NCBI GenBank assembly: GCA_963752495.1
Contig: CAVVYJ010000002.1
Location: 434,001 to 498,000 of the forward strand
Length of the DNA stretch: 64,000 nucleotides
Reading direction: 5' to 3'
Origin: CAVVYJ01 sp963752495
GTDB lineage: Bacteria > Pseudomonadota > Gammaproteobacteria > Burkholderiales > Methylophilaceae
Part shown: positions 43,256 through 52,748 of the stretch, piece after piece
How positions within the stretch are numbered: the stretch's first letter is position 1
Layout of the letters: each line of letters starts with the position of its first letter
Made by a program: the position numbers and the translations under genes
Notes under the pieces: model-generated
Seen by the model: the letters and a program-made list of their open reading frames with translations, nothing else
Told to the model about the DNA's origin: nothing
The model's database searches: none

Positions 43256-44008
43256 ATGGCAAAGTTAATTTTTTTATTAGATGGGAAATTGTTAGGCGAG
43301 TACCCCTTAAATAAGGAGCGTATTAGTATCGGGCGGCGACCATCAAATGATATTCACATTGATAACCTCGCTGTGAGTGGCGAACATGCCACAATCTTAA
43401 CTTTGGGCAAAGATTCTTTTTTAGAAGATTTAAACAGCACAAATGGCACGCTGGTAAATCAAAAGCTGATAAAAAAGCATGTGCTGCAACACAATGACGT
43501 CATTGAGTTTGGCAAGTATCAACTGAAGTATCTCAGTGAACAACAGATAAAAAGGCCTGTAAATGATGGTTTCGCAAATACTGTCTCTATCAAGCTTCCT
43601 AAAAAAAGTGTGGAAACTTCGGACATTCCTGTAGAAGATCAGTCACCGTTACCTAAGGCGGCATCAGCCGAAGATGCGCCGAGTGAGCCTGCAGTGGAGC
43701 CTAAAGTAATGGCAGATATACCTTCTGATACGAATCGTAATAGTCAGAAGATGGGGCATATTCAGATATTAAGTGGTGCAGACTCCGGGCAGGAACTATT
43801 GCTCAATAGAGCAATGGTGAAACTTGGTAAACCGGGTGAGCAGCTTGCTGTCGTTACTAAAAGACCGAATGGTTATTTTATTACCCATGTTGAGGGCAGT
43901 GCTTATCCGCAAGTCAATGGTCAGTCGATAGGCGTGCAAGCACATGCATTAAAAGATCGCGATGTGATAGAACTTTCTGGAATAAAAATGGAGTTTTATT
44001 TTGGCTAA
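43256..44008 (+). CDS. Protein with two FHA domains
   Basis: A 250-residue cytoplasmic adaptor. The first FHA domain (about 20-85) has the phosphothreonine-binding residues: ISIGRRPSNDI, SGEHATI and LNSTNGTLVN. A linker rich in Pro, Ser and acidic residues (about 105-160) follows. The second, degenerate FHA-like domain (about 165-250; GHIQILSGADSGQELLL, VIELSGIKMEFYF) lacks the Ser/His pair. I chose ATG 43256 behind AAGGG. Its end overlaps the next gene's TTG by eight bases. It probably reads Thr phosphorylation that the upstream phosphatase removes. Confidence 0.88.
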   Translation: MAKLIFLLDGKLLGEYPLNKERISIGRRPSNDIHIDNLAVSGEHATILTLGKDSFLEDLNSTNGTLVNQKLIKKHVLQHNDVIEFGKYQLKYLSEQQIKRPVNDGFANTVSIKLPKKSVETSDIPVEDQSPLPKAASAEDAPSEPAVEPKVMADIPSDTNRNSQKMGHIQILSGADSGQELLLNRAMVKLGKPGEQLAVVTKRPNGYFITHVEGSAYPQVNGQSIGVQAHALKDRDVIELSGIKMEFYFG

Positions 44009-45674
44009 TCCGGTATTGTCTGGAAAATCAATACAGCAATCAGATCTCCTAAATCAACTTGAGCGCTTAAATGCGATCGGCGTGGCGCTTTCATCAGAGC
44101 ATGATAATAGCCGGTTGCTAGAGACAATTTTGCTGGGTGCAAAAGAGCTTACAAATGCTGATGGCGGCACGCTTTACACGGTGACAGAGGACGCAAAACT
44201 CAAATTCGAAATCATGCGCACTCAAAGCCTAAATATTGCGATGGGCGGTACTACAGGTAAATCTATCCCTTTTCCTGCGCTGCCAGTTTATCTGGAAGAT
44301 GGAAAACCAAATATCAATATGGTGGCTGCTTACTGTGTCATTAATGATAAGACCATCAACATTCAGGATGCCTATTTAGCTGAAGGGTTTGATTTCTCTG
44401 GAACGCGTAATTTTGATGAGAAGATGGGATACCGCTCCCAATCTTTTTTAACTGTACCGATGAAAAATCATGAAAATGAGATTATTGGCGTTTTGCAGCT
44501 TATCAATGCAATAGATCCAAAAACAAAGGGAATCGTCGCCTTTTCTGAGTCGCATCAACGTCTGGTAGAGTCTTTAGCTTCTCAGGCAGCGGTAGCACTA
44601 ACCAATCAGAATCTCATCAGTGGATTAAAAAACTTATTTGAATCGTTTATCAAACTCATTGCAGATGCAATTGATGAGAAGTCTCCTTATACGGGCGGGC
44701 ATTGTCAGCGAGTGCCCGAGCTGACAATGATGTTAGCGGATGCAGCGATTAAAACTAAAAAAGGTCCGTTCAAAGATTTTACGTTGAACGAGAAGGAAAT
44801 CTATGAACTAAAAATTGCTGCTTGGCTACATGATTGCGGAAAAGTAACCACGCCAGAATCTGTTATGGACAAAGCAACCAAGCTTGAGACAATATTTGAC
44901 CGTATTCACCTGATTGACCAGCGCTTTGATCTTTTAAAAACGCAGCGCGAAAATGCTTATTTGAGAATGATGCTGGAATCTGCAAAAGAGGGAAAAAAAC
45001 TCAATATGAATTCTTTGCAGGATGATGTAGAGACAATTAATAAGCAGTTGGAGGATGATAAAAATTTTATACGGCGAATTAATATCGGCAGTGAGTCTAT
45101 GAGTCCCGAAGATCAGCAGAGGGTAAAAAAAATCGCGGGTTATGAGTTTTATAATGCTAGTGGCAAGCTAGATAAGTTTTTAGATGAGAACGAAGTCTAT
45201 AACCTCACCATCGCCCGCGGCACGCTTACGCCAGAGGAACGTACAATCATTAACAATCACATCATCGTGACGATTAATATGCTCGAATCCCTGCCGTATC
45301 CGAAAGACTTAAGTCGTGTGCCTGAATATGCCGGAGGTCATCATGAGCGTATGGATGGTAAGGGTTACCCAAAAGGCTTAACGCGCGACCAAATGTCTAT
45401 TCCTGCGCGCATGATGGGTATTGCTGATATTTTTGAGGCACTAACTTCAAAAGATCGGCCTTATAAAAAAGCAAAAACGCTTTCAGAAACTTTAGCCATT
45501 TTGGGAAGAATGAAAATGGATCATCATATTGATCCGGATATTTTTGATTTATTCGTGCGCGAGAAAATTTACCTGCGCTATGCGGAAATGTTTTTAGAAA
45601 AAGAACAGATTGATGAAGTAGATGAAAGAAAAATTCCAGGATATATTCAGTTTGGGGTAATGAATAGTTTATAA
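44001..45674 (+). CDS. GAF-HD-GYP protein, probable c-di-GMP phosphodiesterase
   Basis: A 557-residue protein: GAF domain (about 25-195, GAKELTNADGGTLYTV to SQAAVAL), then an HD-GYP domain. The HD part shows GGHCQRVPEL and AAWLHDCGKVTTPE; the GYP part is HHERMDGKGYPKGL. An insertion of about 120 residues (charged, FDRIHLIDQRF to DENEVYNLT) separates the two halves of the domain. Such enzymes degrade c-di-GMP. The start is TTG 44001, inside the end of the FHA gene. The C-terminal fragment runs on to ADIFEALTSKDRPYK, also conserved. It is convergent with lpxH. Confidence 0.88.
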   Translation: MANPVLSGKSIQQSDLLNQLERLNAIGVALSSEHDNSRLLETILLGAKELTNADGGTLYTVTEDAKLKFEIMRTQSLNIAMGGTTGKSIPFPALPVYLEDGKPNINMVAAYCVINDKTINIQDAYLAEGFDFSGTRNFDEKMGYRSQSFLTVPMKNHENEIIGVLQLINAIDPKTKGIVAFSESHQRLVESLASQAAVALTNQNLISGLKNLFESFIKLIADAIDEKSPYTGGHCQRVPELTMMLADAAIKTKKGPFKDFTLNEKEIYELKIAAWLHDCGKVTTPESVMDKATKLETIFDRIHLIDQRFDLLKTQRENAYLRMMLESAKEGKKLNMNSLQDDVETINKQLEDDKNFIRRINIGSESMSPEDQQRVKKIAGYEFYNASGKLDKFLDENEVYNLTIARGTLTPEERTIINNHIIVTINMLESLPYPKDLSRVPEYAGGHHERMDGKGYPKGLTRDQMSIPARMMGIADIFEALTSKDRPYKKAKTLSETLAILGRMKMDHHIDPDIFDLFVREKIYLRYAEMFLEKEQIDEVDERKIPGYIQFGVMNSL

Positions 45675-45677
45675 GAA

Positions 45678-46403
45678 TTATAACGTTTGCGCCTCGCAAC
45701 CATGTTTGTCTAATTTCAAATAGCTTCCTTGTTCGTACCAATCTCCTAATACCCATCGCTCACAGATGTGTTCTTTAATTTTGTAAGTATGCTTGCCAGG
45801 GCGGTGCGTATGCCCATGGATAAATAGTGGCGGATATTGGTATTCCTCAAGCAATCTTTCAACAGCAGTATCATTTACGTCCATTATTGCCATGGATTTT
45901 ACAGATTTTTCTTGTTCACTTTTTGCACGTAATTGCTCTATGGTGGCTATACGCGACTCTAAAGGCTGATCTAAAAATTGAGCTTTCCATGACTGTGTGC
46001 GCACTTCATTGCGAAATTTCTGATAGGCTAAATCATCCGTGCATAGTGCGTCACCGTGGCTTAGCAGTAAAGGTTTGTCATAAAGCGTGACTAAGCTAGG
46101 ATCTGGCAATATCATAATGCTGGAGGCATCAGCAAAGTCGCGCCCAATCAAAAAGTCACGATTGCCATGCATGAAATAAAGCTGCACATTTTGCGAGGCA
46201 AGTTTTTTAAGGGAATGAATAATTTCCGCATGCTTACCCAAACCAATTGCGTCATCACCCGCCCAATATTCAAACAAGTCACCCAAAATATAAAGCGCCT
46301 CAGCATGAGTGGCTGTGGTTTCCAAAAACTGGATGAAAGCTTGTGTAATGTGCGGGCGAGACTCACATAAATGTAAATCTGAGATAAATAAGCTATAGCT
46401 CAT
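45678..46403 (-). CDS. lpxH: UDP-2,3-diacylglucosamine diphosphatase
   Basis: Cleaves UDP-2,3-diacylglucosamine to lipid X in lipid A synthesis; peripheral inner-membrane enzyme. The 241 residues have the calcineurin-type metal motifs FISDLHLCE, ILGDLFEYWAGDD, HGNRDFLIGR, LSHGDALCTDD and IHGHTHRPGKH. It lies 23 bases after the cyclophilin gene, last in the minus-strand envelope operon. Confidence 0.95.
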   Translation of the reverse strand: MSYSLFISDLHLCESRPHITQAFIQFLETTATHAEALYILGDLFEYWAGDDAIGLGKHAEIIHSLKKLASQNVQLYFMHGNRDFLIGRDFADASSIMILPDPSLVTLYDKPLLLSHGDALCTDDLAYQKFRNEVRTQSWKAQFLDQPLESRIATIEQLRAKSEQEKSVKSMAIMDVNDTAVERLLEEYQYPPLFIHGHTHRPGKHTYKIKEHICERWVLGDWYEQGSYLKLDKHGCEAQTL

Positions 46404-46426
46404 TCTCGTTTAGAAGATGCGTGCTT

Positions 46427-46918
46427 TCAACAGACCGTTGCTTTTTCAATAATCACAGGCTCATCCGGCACATCCTGATGTCCTGCGCGATTAGTGGTTT
46501 TCACAGTTTTAATTTTATCAATAACATCCATGCCTTCCGTTACTTTACCGAATACGCAATAACCCCAGCCGCTTGGGGTTGGGGATGTGTGGTTTAAAAA
46601 GTCGTTGTCATTCACATTAATAAAAAATTGGCTGCTGGCAGAATCTGGTATGGAAGTGCGTGCCATGGCAATGGTATACATCTCATTTCCCAAGCCGTTA
46701 TCAGCTTCATTTTTAATCTGCGCCTCAGTGTTTTTTTGCTTCATGTTGGTATCAAAACCACCGCCTTGAATCATGAATCCATTGATAACCCGATGAAAAA
46801 TCAAACCATCGTAAAATCCGTTCTCAACGTACTGTAAAAAATTCTTAACAGTGATTGGAGCCTTTTCGGCATTAAGTTCAAGCGTAATGTCACCAAAATT
46901 GGTTGAGAGTTTAACCAC
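46427..46918 (-). CDS. ppiB: Cyclophilin-type peptidyl-prolyl isomerase, cytoplasmic
   Basis: A 163-residue cyclophilin with no signal peptide. It shows FHRVINGFMIQGGGFD, IAMARTSIPDSASSQFFIN and YCVFGKVTEGMDV, with catalytic Arg in FHRV. It accelerates proline isomerisation in the cytoplasm. It follows the secreted cyclophilin by 33 bases; the two are paralogues with the same core. Confidence 0.93.
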   Translation of the reverse strand: MVKLSTNFGDITLELNAEKAPITVKNFLQYVENGFYDGLIFHRVINGFMIQGGGFDTNMKQKNTEAQIKNEADNGLGNEMYTIAMARTSIPDSASSQFFINVNDNDFLNHTSPTPSGWGYCVFGKVTEGMDVIDKIKTVKTTNRAGHQDVPDEPVIIEKATVC

Positions 46919-46951
46919 GATAATTCCTTAAAATAGTAGAAAGTGTAAAAA

Positions 46952-47539
46952 TTAATTTGTTGCGACTTCAGGTAGCAGTTTAACGCTTTTGATTATGATG
47001 GGTTTGATAGGCACATCGGTAAATCTGCCAACGTTGCCTGTGGGTGAAACGCCAATTTTTTGTACGACATCCATCCCGCTAATAACTTTGCCAAATACAC
47101 AGTAGCCAATTTGTTCAGGGTCCGGGCTTACATAGTTTAGGAATGGATTATCTATTAAGTTAATAAAAAATTGCGCAGTTGCTGAATCTGGGTCCATGGT
47201 TCGCGCCATGGCGATGGTACCAGTTTCATTGAGCAAACCATTGTCAGCTTCATTTGCAATTGGCGCGCGCGTAGGCTTTTCGGTTAAATCGCGCTCAAAC
47301 CCACCACCCTGAATCATAAAGTGGTTAATGACGCGATGAAAAATAGTATTTTCATAAAAACCATCTTTTGCATATTGTAAAAAATTTGCAACGGTCTTAG
47401 GGGCTTTTTCAGGATAAAGTTCAACCGTGATATTACCTTGCGAGGTTTCAATCTCCAAGCGAGTGGCAGCCTGTGAGTTAATTGCAAACAATGCAAAAAG
47501 CAGGGTGCACAGCCAAAATTTGAGATGATTTTTTTTCAT
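46952..47539 (-). CDS. ppiA: Cyclophilin-type peptidyl-prolyl isomerase, periplasmic
   Basis: A 195-residue secreted cyclophilin. A signal peptide (KKNHLKFWLCTLLFALF, cleavage near NSQA-A) precedes FHRVINHFMIQGGGFE, IAMARTMDPDSATAQFFIN and YCVFGKVISGMDV. ATG 47539 gives the most typical signal peptide; upstream in-frame starts would overlap the L,D-transpeptidase end. It likely helps fold envelope proteins and sits in an operon of envelope genes. Confidence 0.9.
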   Translation of the reverse strand: MKKNHLKFWLCTLLFALFAINSQAATRLEIETSQGNITVELYPEKAPKTVANFLQYAKDGFYENTIFHRVINHFMIQGGGFERDLTEKPTRAPIANEADNGLLNETGTIAMARTMDPDSATAQFFINLIDNPFLNYVSPDPEQIGYCVFGKVISGMDVVQKIGVSPTGNVGRFTDVPIKPIIIKSVKLLPEVATN

Positions 47540-47561
47540 GATACATTTTTCTAACATGATA

Positions 47562-48830
47562 CTAGGCTGCGCCCTCATAGATGATTTTCCATTGATTGCC
47601 CTCGTTTAACCAGTATTGACGTTTACGCATCTTGTTTTGCAGGTTTGAACTTTTAAAGTCTTGCTCAAAATTAACCACTACTACACGTTGCTCCTCGCTG
47701 GGTACACTGAACATACTGACATCTTCAATTTTAATTGACACTTTGGGTTTGCTGGCCTGAATGCCACGTTTGTAATTGGCCCACTGTTGCAAATTGCCAT
47801 CACTGTAAAAGAATTTGCCTGAATAATGACTCAGATATTTATCAGTGTTCTGTGAGACCCAATCTGCGCGCCAAGCTTCAATAGATTTTTGTAGTGCCAA
47901 CTTTTCTTCGCTGGCCAAATTGGAGTCGGAGCTGTCCACCCATTCAAGTTTGTCAGAGATGATTACTGGCGTGTTGCCGGTCTGTAGAATTGGCGCCAGC
48001 GCTTTTAAGTCGGGGTTGCTGAGCACGATGCAACCGTCACTTGCGCGCGGCGGTCGGCTGTAAGTGTTGGTAGGAGTACCATGCAACCAGATTCCAGATC
48101 CGCTTTTATTTTGGTGTTGATCCAGTTCGTTAGGATAGTTTAATGGATAGGCTGCGTCTCCATAAAAATCAGCCAGCGGTGCAGTTAATTTTTTTGCAGC
48201 AAAATAAACGCCAAGCGGGGTACGTTTATCACCTTCGGCTTGTTTGTTTACGCCATTTTTGCCAATGGTGACGTAATAGTCGGCTACATATTGCAAACCG
48301 TCTTCTGTTTTTTTATACAAGAAAAGTCGTGTTCTGATTGTATCCACCACAATCAAATGTTGCTGTGACGCATCCATCTGCACCAGTAAGTTAGGCACTA
48401 GGCGATTCTTATCATCCGAAAAATAATGTGCGATACGCGTACGCGCTTCTTGGCGTAAGCCTTCAATTTCATCTGTACTTGGCTTGGCGTTTTTTTTAAA
48501 CTCTGGATTACCGAAAGACTCTAGCGCTTGTCCCTGCGCTGCAAGCAAATCACCCCTAATGAGATAGGCAAGCTTGAAGTTAGGCGCGGTACGGATAAGT
48601 TCGTTGACGGTGTTCATCGCCTGCTTGGTGTTGCCCTGTGTGATTTCCATCAGGCTTTTTACCAACAGACTTTCGACCAAATCGCGACCGAAGTGCCGTG
48701 CAAAAATTTTATCAGCAGACTTGCCTTGATTGACCGCAGTTGCGTTCCAAGGCAATAACCCACAGCAAACAATCAATAAATATTGAAGAAATTTAAGTTT
48801 TTGCGACTTTAGTTTTTGTGTGTAAACCAT
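47562..48830 (-). CDS. YkuD-family L,D-transpeptidase with C-terminal NTF2-like domain
   Basis: A 422-residue periplasmic protein. The signal peptide (about 1-32) leads into a helical, TPR-like region (about 55-125), then a YkuD domain (about 155-305). Its catalytic motif is HGTP followed by RASDGCIVLSNPDL, with His and Cys in place. The last 110 residues (about 315-422, SIEAWRADWVSQNTDKYLSHY to WKIIYEG) form an NTF2-like domain that the neighbouring TPR protein also carries. The enzyme cross-links peptidoglycan or attaches proteins to it; which activity it has is not visible. Confidence 0.87.
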   Translation of the reverse strand: MVYTQKLKSQKLKFLQYLLIVCCGLLPWNATAVNQGKSADKIFARHFGRDLVESLLVKSLMEITQGNTKQAMNTVNELIRTAPNFKLAYLIRGDLLAAQGQALESFGNPEFKKNAKPSTDEIEGLRQEARTRIAHYFSDDKNRLVPNLLVQMDASQQHLIVVDTIRTRLFLYKKTEDGLQYVADYYVTIGKNGVNKQAEGDKRTPLGVYFAAKKLTAPLADFYGDAAYPLNYPNELDQHQNKSGSGIWLHGTPTNTYSRPPRASDGCIVLSNPDLKALAPILQTGNTPVIISDKLEWVDSSDSNLASEEKLALQKSIEAWRADWVSQNTDKYLSHYSGKFFYSDGNLQQWANYKRGIQASKPKVSIKIEDVSMFSVPSEEQRVVVVNFEQDFKSSNLQNKMRKRQYWLNEGNQWKIIYEGAA

Positions 48831-48872
48831 TTCAATAGTTTTAACCCAATGTAGCTAACAAGATTCGCCGCA

Positions 48873-49877
48873 CTAATTTGATGCAATTTCTTGATCGATT
48901 AACCACGCACCATCAACTTTTTTCATGATGAGTGTTTTATCTGTACGGATAGGCTTGCCATCTGCACGATAGTATTGTTTAAAGGTAACTTTTGCATTGC
49001 TTGCATCCTCAACCATAATTTTTGGATTGGCAACTTCCACGTTAATTTTTGAAGGCCTCTCAATACGCTGACGACGTGTCTGCTCCCAGTTTTTACGGCT
49101 TTCGCCTTTGGCTGGTTTAAAGCTGTCAGCATAGCTCGCAAAGTATTTATCCATATCCTTGCTAGACCATGCTGCTGCCCAGTTGTTCAATGCATCGGAA
49201 ATTGCTTTGTCATCGCCACCTGCAGTGTCAGAAGCTACTTTGTCTACGTCTGCAGGTTTGGCAGGCTCAACTTTTTTGTCAGCTGGGCGTATTGGCATGG
49301 TGCTAGGTTTGGCATTTGCTTTTGCGGCCACGGTGGTTTTGTTGCCAGTGCCAAATAAATCTTTAATCAATGCTAATTTGCTTTGCGCGCGAGAGTTACC
49401 GCCATCAAGTTGCAAGGCTTTATCGTAGGCTTCAGAAGCCATGCGTGCATAGATATCACCTAAATTTTCATGTGCAATCGCATAGCTTGGGTGTGTTTTT
49501 ATTGCGGTTTCCAGCGCTTTTTTTGCCTGATCATATTGGCCGCCTTCTGCATACAGCACAGCAAGGTTATTGTAAGGCTCTGGCAAGTTTGGGTATTTTT
49601 GCGTTAAATCGGTAAAAGTTTTAATCGCATCTTCACGTTTGCCGCTTTCAGCCAAGATAATGCCCTTCATAAACATGGCTTGCGCATCTTTTGGATTCGC
49701 TGCGAGATACGTGTTGATACGTTCCAGCGCCTGAGCCTGCTGGCCGTTTTCAGCCATTTGTGAGATATCTTTAAGCTCATCTGCAAAGGCTGGCATGGCA
49801 AAAAGCGAAATGGCCAAGATGGCCGATGCTAAAATTTTGTTAAGAAAGTTTTTGTGTAAAACGCTGCGATTAGTCAT
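48873..49877 (-). CDS. TPR protein with C-terminal NTF2-like domain, secreted
   Basis: A 334-residue protein. Residues 1-32 are a signal peptide (ILASAILAISLFAMPAFA). Four TPR units follow (about 35-165: AQALERINTYLAANPKDAQA, PNLPEPYNNLAVLYAEGGQY, HPSYAIAHENLGDIYARM), then a Lys/Pro/Ala linker (about 180-225). The last 105 residues (ALNNWAAAWSSKDMDKYFASY to AWLIDQEIA) match the C-terminal domain of the L,D-transpeptidase downstream. It is probably a scaffold for cell-wall enzymes. It is first in the operon and divergent from cysS. Confidence 0.82.
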   Translation of the reverse strand: MTNRSVLHKNFLNKILASAILAISLFAMPAFADELKDISQMAENGQQAQALERINTYLAANPKDAQAMFMKGIILAESGKREDAIKTFTDLTQKYPNLPEPYNNLAVLYAEGGQYDQAKKALETAIKTHPSYAIAHENLGDIYARMASEAYDKALQLDGGNSRAQSKLALIKDLFGTGNKTTVAAKANAKPSTMPIRPADKKVEPAKPADVDKVASDTAGGDDKAISDALNNWAAAWSSKDMDKYFASYADSFKPAKGESRKNWEQTRRQRIERPSKINVEVANPKIMVEDASNAKVTFKQYYRADGKPIRTDKTLIMKKVDGAWLIDQEIASN

Positions 49878-50038
49878 TATGTTATACTGATTTTTGTTAG
49901 TAAAACCCTATTCTACCAATAGCTTAGCGAACATCCAATAGCTCGTTAAGGTTTTGGTCTAATTATTTGGTTTTATTACGATATTTGGTTGTTTTATTGA
50001 CTGTTTTTATCTGTAAGCACTATCTCAATTTCAAACGC

Positions 50039-51464
50039 ATGCTAAAAATTTATAATACGCTCACCCGCGACAAGCAAACTTTCACTCCAATCCAAGCCGG
50101 AAAAGTCCGTATGTACGTCTGCGGTATGACGGTTTACGACTTCTGTCACCTAGGCCACGCGCGGGTCATGGTGGTGTTCGATATGGTGTCACGCTGGTTT
50201 CGCGCCTCTGGTTACGATGTGACTTATGTGCGCAACATTACCGATATTGACGACAAAATCATCAATCGTGCGAATGAAAACAAAGAGACGATTGGCGAGC
50301 TCACGCAGCGTTTTATTGACGCCATGGATGAAGACTCTGCCAAATTAGGCATTATCCGCCCCGATATTGAGCCGCGCGCCACTACACACATTGACGGCAT
50401 GATTACCATGATTGCCAAGCTGATTGAAAAAGGCCACGCCTACCAAGCCGCCAATGGCGATGTATTTTACAAAGTGCGCAGTTTTAACGATTACGGCAAA
50501 CTTTCCGGCAAAAGTCTGGACGATTTGCGCGCGGGCGAACGTGTAGAAGTTGATAGCTTTAAGCAAGACCCGATGGATTTTGTGCTATGGAAATCCGTCA
50601 AGCCGAACGAGCCGAATTGGGATTCGCCTTGGGGCAAAGGTCGCCCTGGCTGGCATATTGAATGTTCGGTGATGAGTGCGCAACATTTGGGTCAGCATTT
50701 TGATATTCACGGTGGCGGGCAGGATTTGCAGTTTCCTCATCACGAGAACGAGATTGCGCAATCTGAAGCCGCGCATGGCTGTGTGATGGCGAACACATGG
50801 ATGCACAATGGTTTTGTGCGTGTGGATGATGAAAAGATGTCCAAATCTTTGGGCAATTTTTTCACGATTCGCGAAGTGCTGAAAAAATACGATGCCGAAG
50901 TGGTGCGGTTTTTTATTCTGCGCGCGCATTATCGCAGTCCGCTCAATTATTCTGATAAACATTTGGATGATGCCAAGGCTTCGCTGACGAGGCTTTATAC
51001 CGCCTTGCGTGGGGTGGAAGTGACCACTCACACAATTGACTGGAATCAACCGCAAGCTGCACGTTTTAAAGCCGCGATGGATGATGATTTCAACACGCCG
51101 GAAGCGATGGCTGTGTTGTTTGATTTGGCGAATGAAGTGAATAAGGATAAATCAGTCGAAGCAGCCAGTTTGCTGAAAAGCTTGGGCTGCGTGGTTGGTT
51201 TGCTTGCAAAGAGATGCGAATGAGTTTTTACAAGGCGGATACGTGTCAGAGAGGTATGTGAATATCAGAGTCGGCGCTGATCAACTACATACAGTTGGCC
51301 TTGTACTGGTATTCAGAGAGAAATTAACGAACTAATAGATTGACGTACGGAATGCCAAAAAAGCTAAAAATTTTGCCGAGGCTGACCGCATTCGTAAAGA
51401 GCTCGCTGATGCAGGTATCATTTTAGAAGATACCCCGCAGGGCACCACTTGGCGCCGCGCTTAA
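50039..51464 (+). CDS. cysS: Cysteinyl-tRNA synthetase (disrupted 51210-51345)
   Basis: Charges tRNA-Cys; essential. Start ATG 50039 (MLKIYNTLTRDKQ). Zinc ligands and the HIGH-type motif are in YVCGMTVYDFCHLGHAR, the KMSKS motif in DDEKMSKSLGNFF. The frame runs to VVGLLAK and then fails: a surplus A near 51212 leads into DANEFLQGG, but that frame has stops near 51330. The true C-terminus RNAKKAKNFAEADRIRKEL to GTTWRRA ends at 51464. The segment 51236-51320 looks about 50 bases longer than usual and needs more than one further indel. The total span is 3n+1 bases. I read this as damaged sequence, not a lost gene. Confidence 0.93.
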
Positions 51465-51490
51465 GAATAAAAAGTTAAGAAAGGAAACAA

Positions 51491-52735
51491 ATGCCTGTTA
51501 AATTGACCGCCCCTAACCCCGCGTCCCTATTGCCTGTCAGAGGCATTAAATTGGGTTTTGCAGAGGCGCATGTACGCAAACCAAACCGTAAAGATGTGCT
51601 GGTGATGACGCTTGCGGAAGGCAGTCGTGCAGCGGGCGTGTTTACGCAAAATCGTTTTTGCGCCGCGCCAGTGGTGTTGTGTAAAACGCATTTGGCTGAA
51701 AAAAAGGGCATTCGCGCATTGCTGGTAAATACGGGTTGTGCCAATGCAGGCACTGGTGAAGATGGCTTAAATCGTGCCAAGCAAACCTGTGAGGCGTTGG
51801 CTAAATTGCTTGTGTTGCAAAGCAACCAGATTTTGCCGTTTTCTACGGGCGTGATTTTAGAGCCATTGCCCGCAGATAAAGTGATTGCGGGTTTGCCAGC
51901 GGCGATTGCCAATTTAAAAGAAGATAACTGGCTAAACGCCGCCGAAGCGATTATGACGACGGATATTGTCGCCAAAGGAACCTCTCGGCAGCTTACGATT
52001 GGCGGCAAGCAAGTGACGATTACCGGCATCAGCAAAGGTAGCGGCATGATTCACCCGAACATGGCGACCATGCTGGGTTACATTGCGACCGATGCGGCTG
52101 TGAGTCAGGCTGCGCTGGAAAGTATTATTCAATATGCGGTCAATAAGTCGTTTAACTGCATCACGGTCGATGGCGATACTTCGACCAATGACAGCTTGAT
52201 TATGATTGCCACCAATCAGGCAGGCAATGCTGAAGTGGTAGAGAAAAATGCCGATTTTAATGCGCACCGCGATTTTATTGCCTTACGCGATGCTTTAACC
52301 GATGTTGCGATTGAGCTTGCGCAAGCGATTGTGCGCGATGGCGAAGGCGCGACTAAATTTATGACGGTGAAGGTAGAAGGCGGCAAGAGCGAAGCAGAAT
52401 GCCGCAAAGTGGCTTATGCGATTGCCCATTCGCCGCTAATTAAAACCGCATTTTTCGCGTCAGACCCAAATTTGGGCCGTATTTTGGCGGCAATTGGTTA
52501 TGCGGGGATTGATGACCTGGATGTTGACAATATGGAACTTTATTTGGGTGATGTATTGGTGGCAGAAAAAGGCGGCAGGGCGGCTTCTTACCTTGAAGAA
52601 CAGGGTGCGGCGATTATGAAAGAATCGGATATTTTAGTGCGCGTGGTGCTGAATCGCGGCCAATCCGATGTGACGATTTGGACCTGCGATTTTAGCTACG
52701 ATTATGTAAAAATCAACGCAGACTATAGGTCTTAG
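51491..52735 (+). CDS. argJ: Glutamate N-acetyltransferase / amino-acid acetyltransferase
   Basis: Transfers acetyl between ornithine and glutamate in arginine synthesis. The 414-residue precursor cuts itself before Thr193 (MIHPNMATMLG), giving two chains. Other motifs are GVFTQNRFCAAPV, LLVNTGCANAGTG, TTDIVAKGTSR, VDGDTSTNDS and GEGATKFMTV. The gene starts 26 bases after cysS. It is followed by a DUF815 gene 13 bases later. Confidence 0.95.
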   Translation: MPVKLTAPNPASLLPVRGIKLGFAEAHVRKPNRKDVLVMTLAEGSRAAGVFTQNRFCAAPVVLCKTHLAEKKGIRALLVNTGCANAGTGEDGLNRAKQTCEALAKLLVLQSNQILPFSTGVILEPLPADKVIAGLPAAIANLKEDNWLNAAEAIMTTDIVAKGTSRQLTIGGKQVTITGISKGSGMIHPNMATMLGYIATDAAVSQAALESIIQYAVNKSFNCITVDGDTSTNDSLIMIATNQAGNAEVVEKNADFNAHRDFIALRDALTDVAIELAQAIVRDGEGATKFMTVKVEGGKSEAECRKVAYAIAHSPLIKTAFFASDPNLGRILAAIGYAGIDDLDVDNMELYLGDVLVAEKGGRAASYLEEQGAAIMKESDILVRVVLNRGQSDVTIWTCDFSYDYVKINADYRS

Positions 52736-52748
52736 GGCGTCGTCATTA

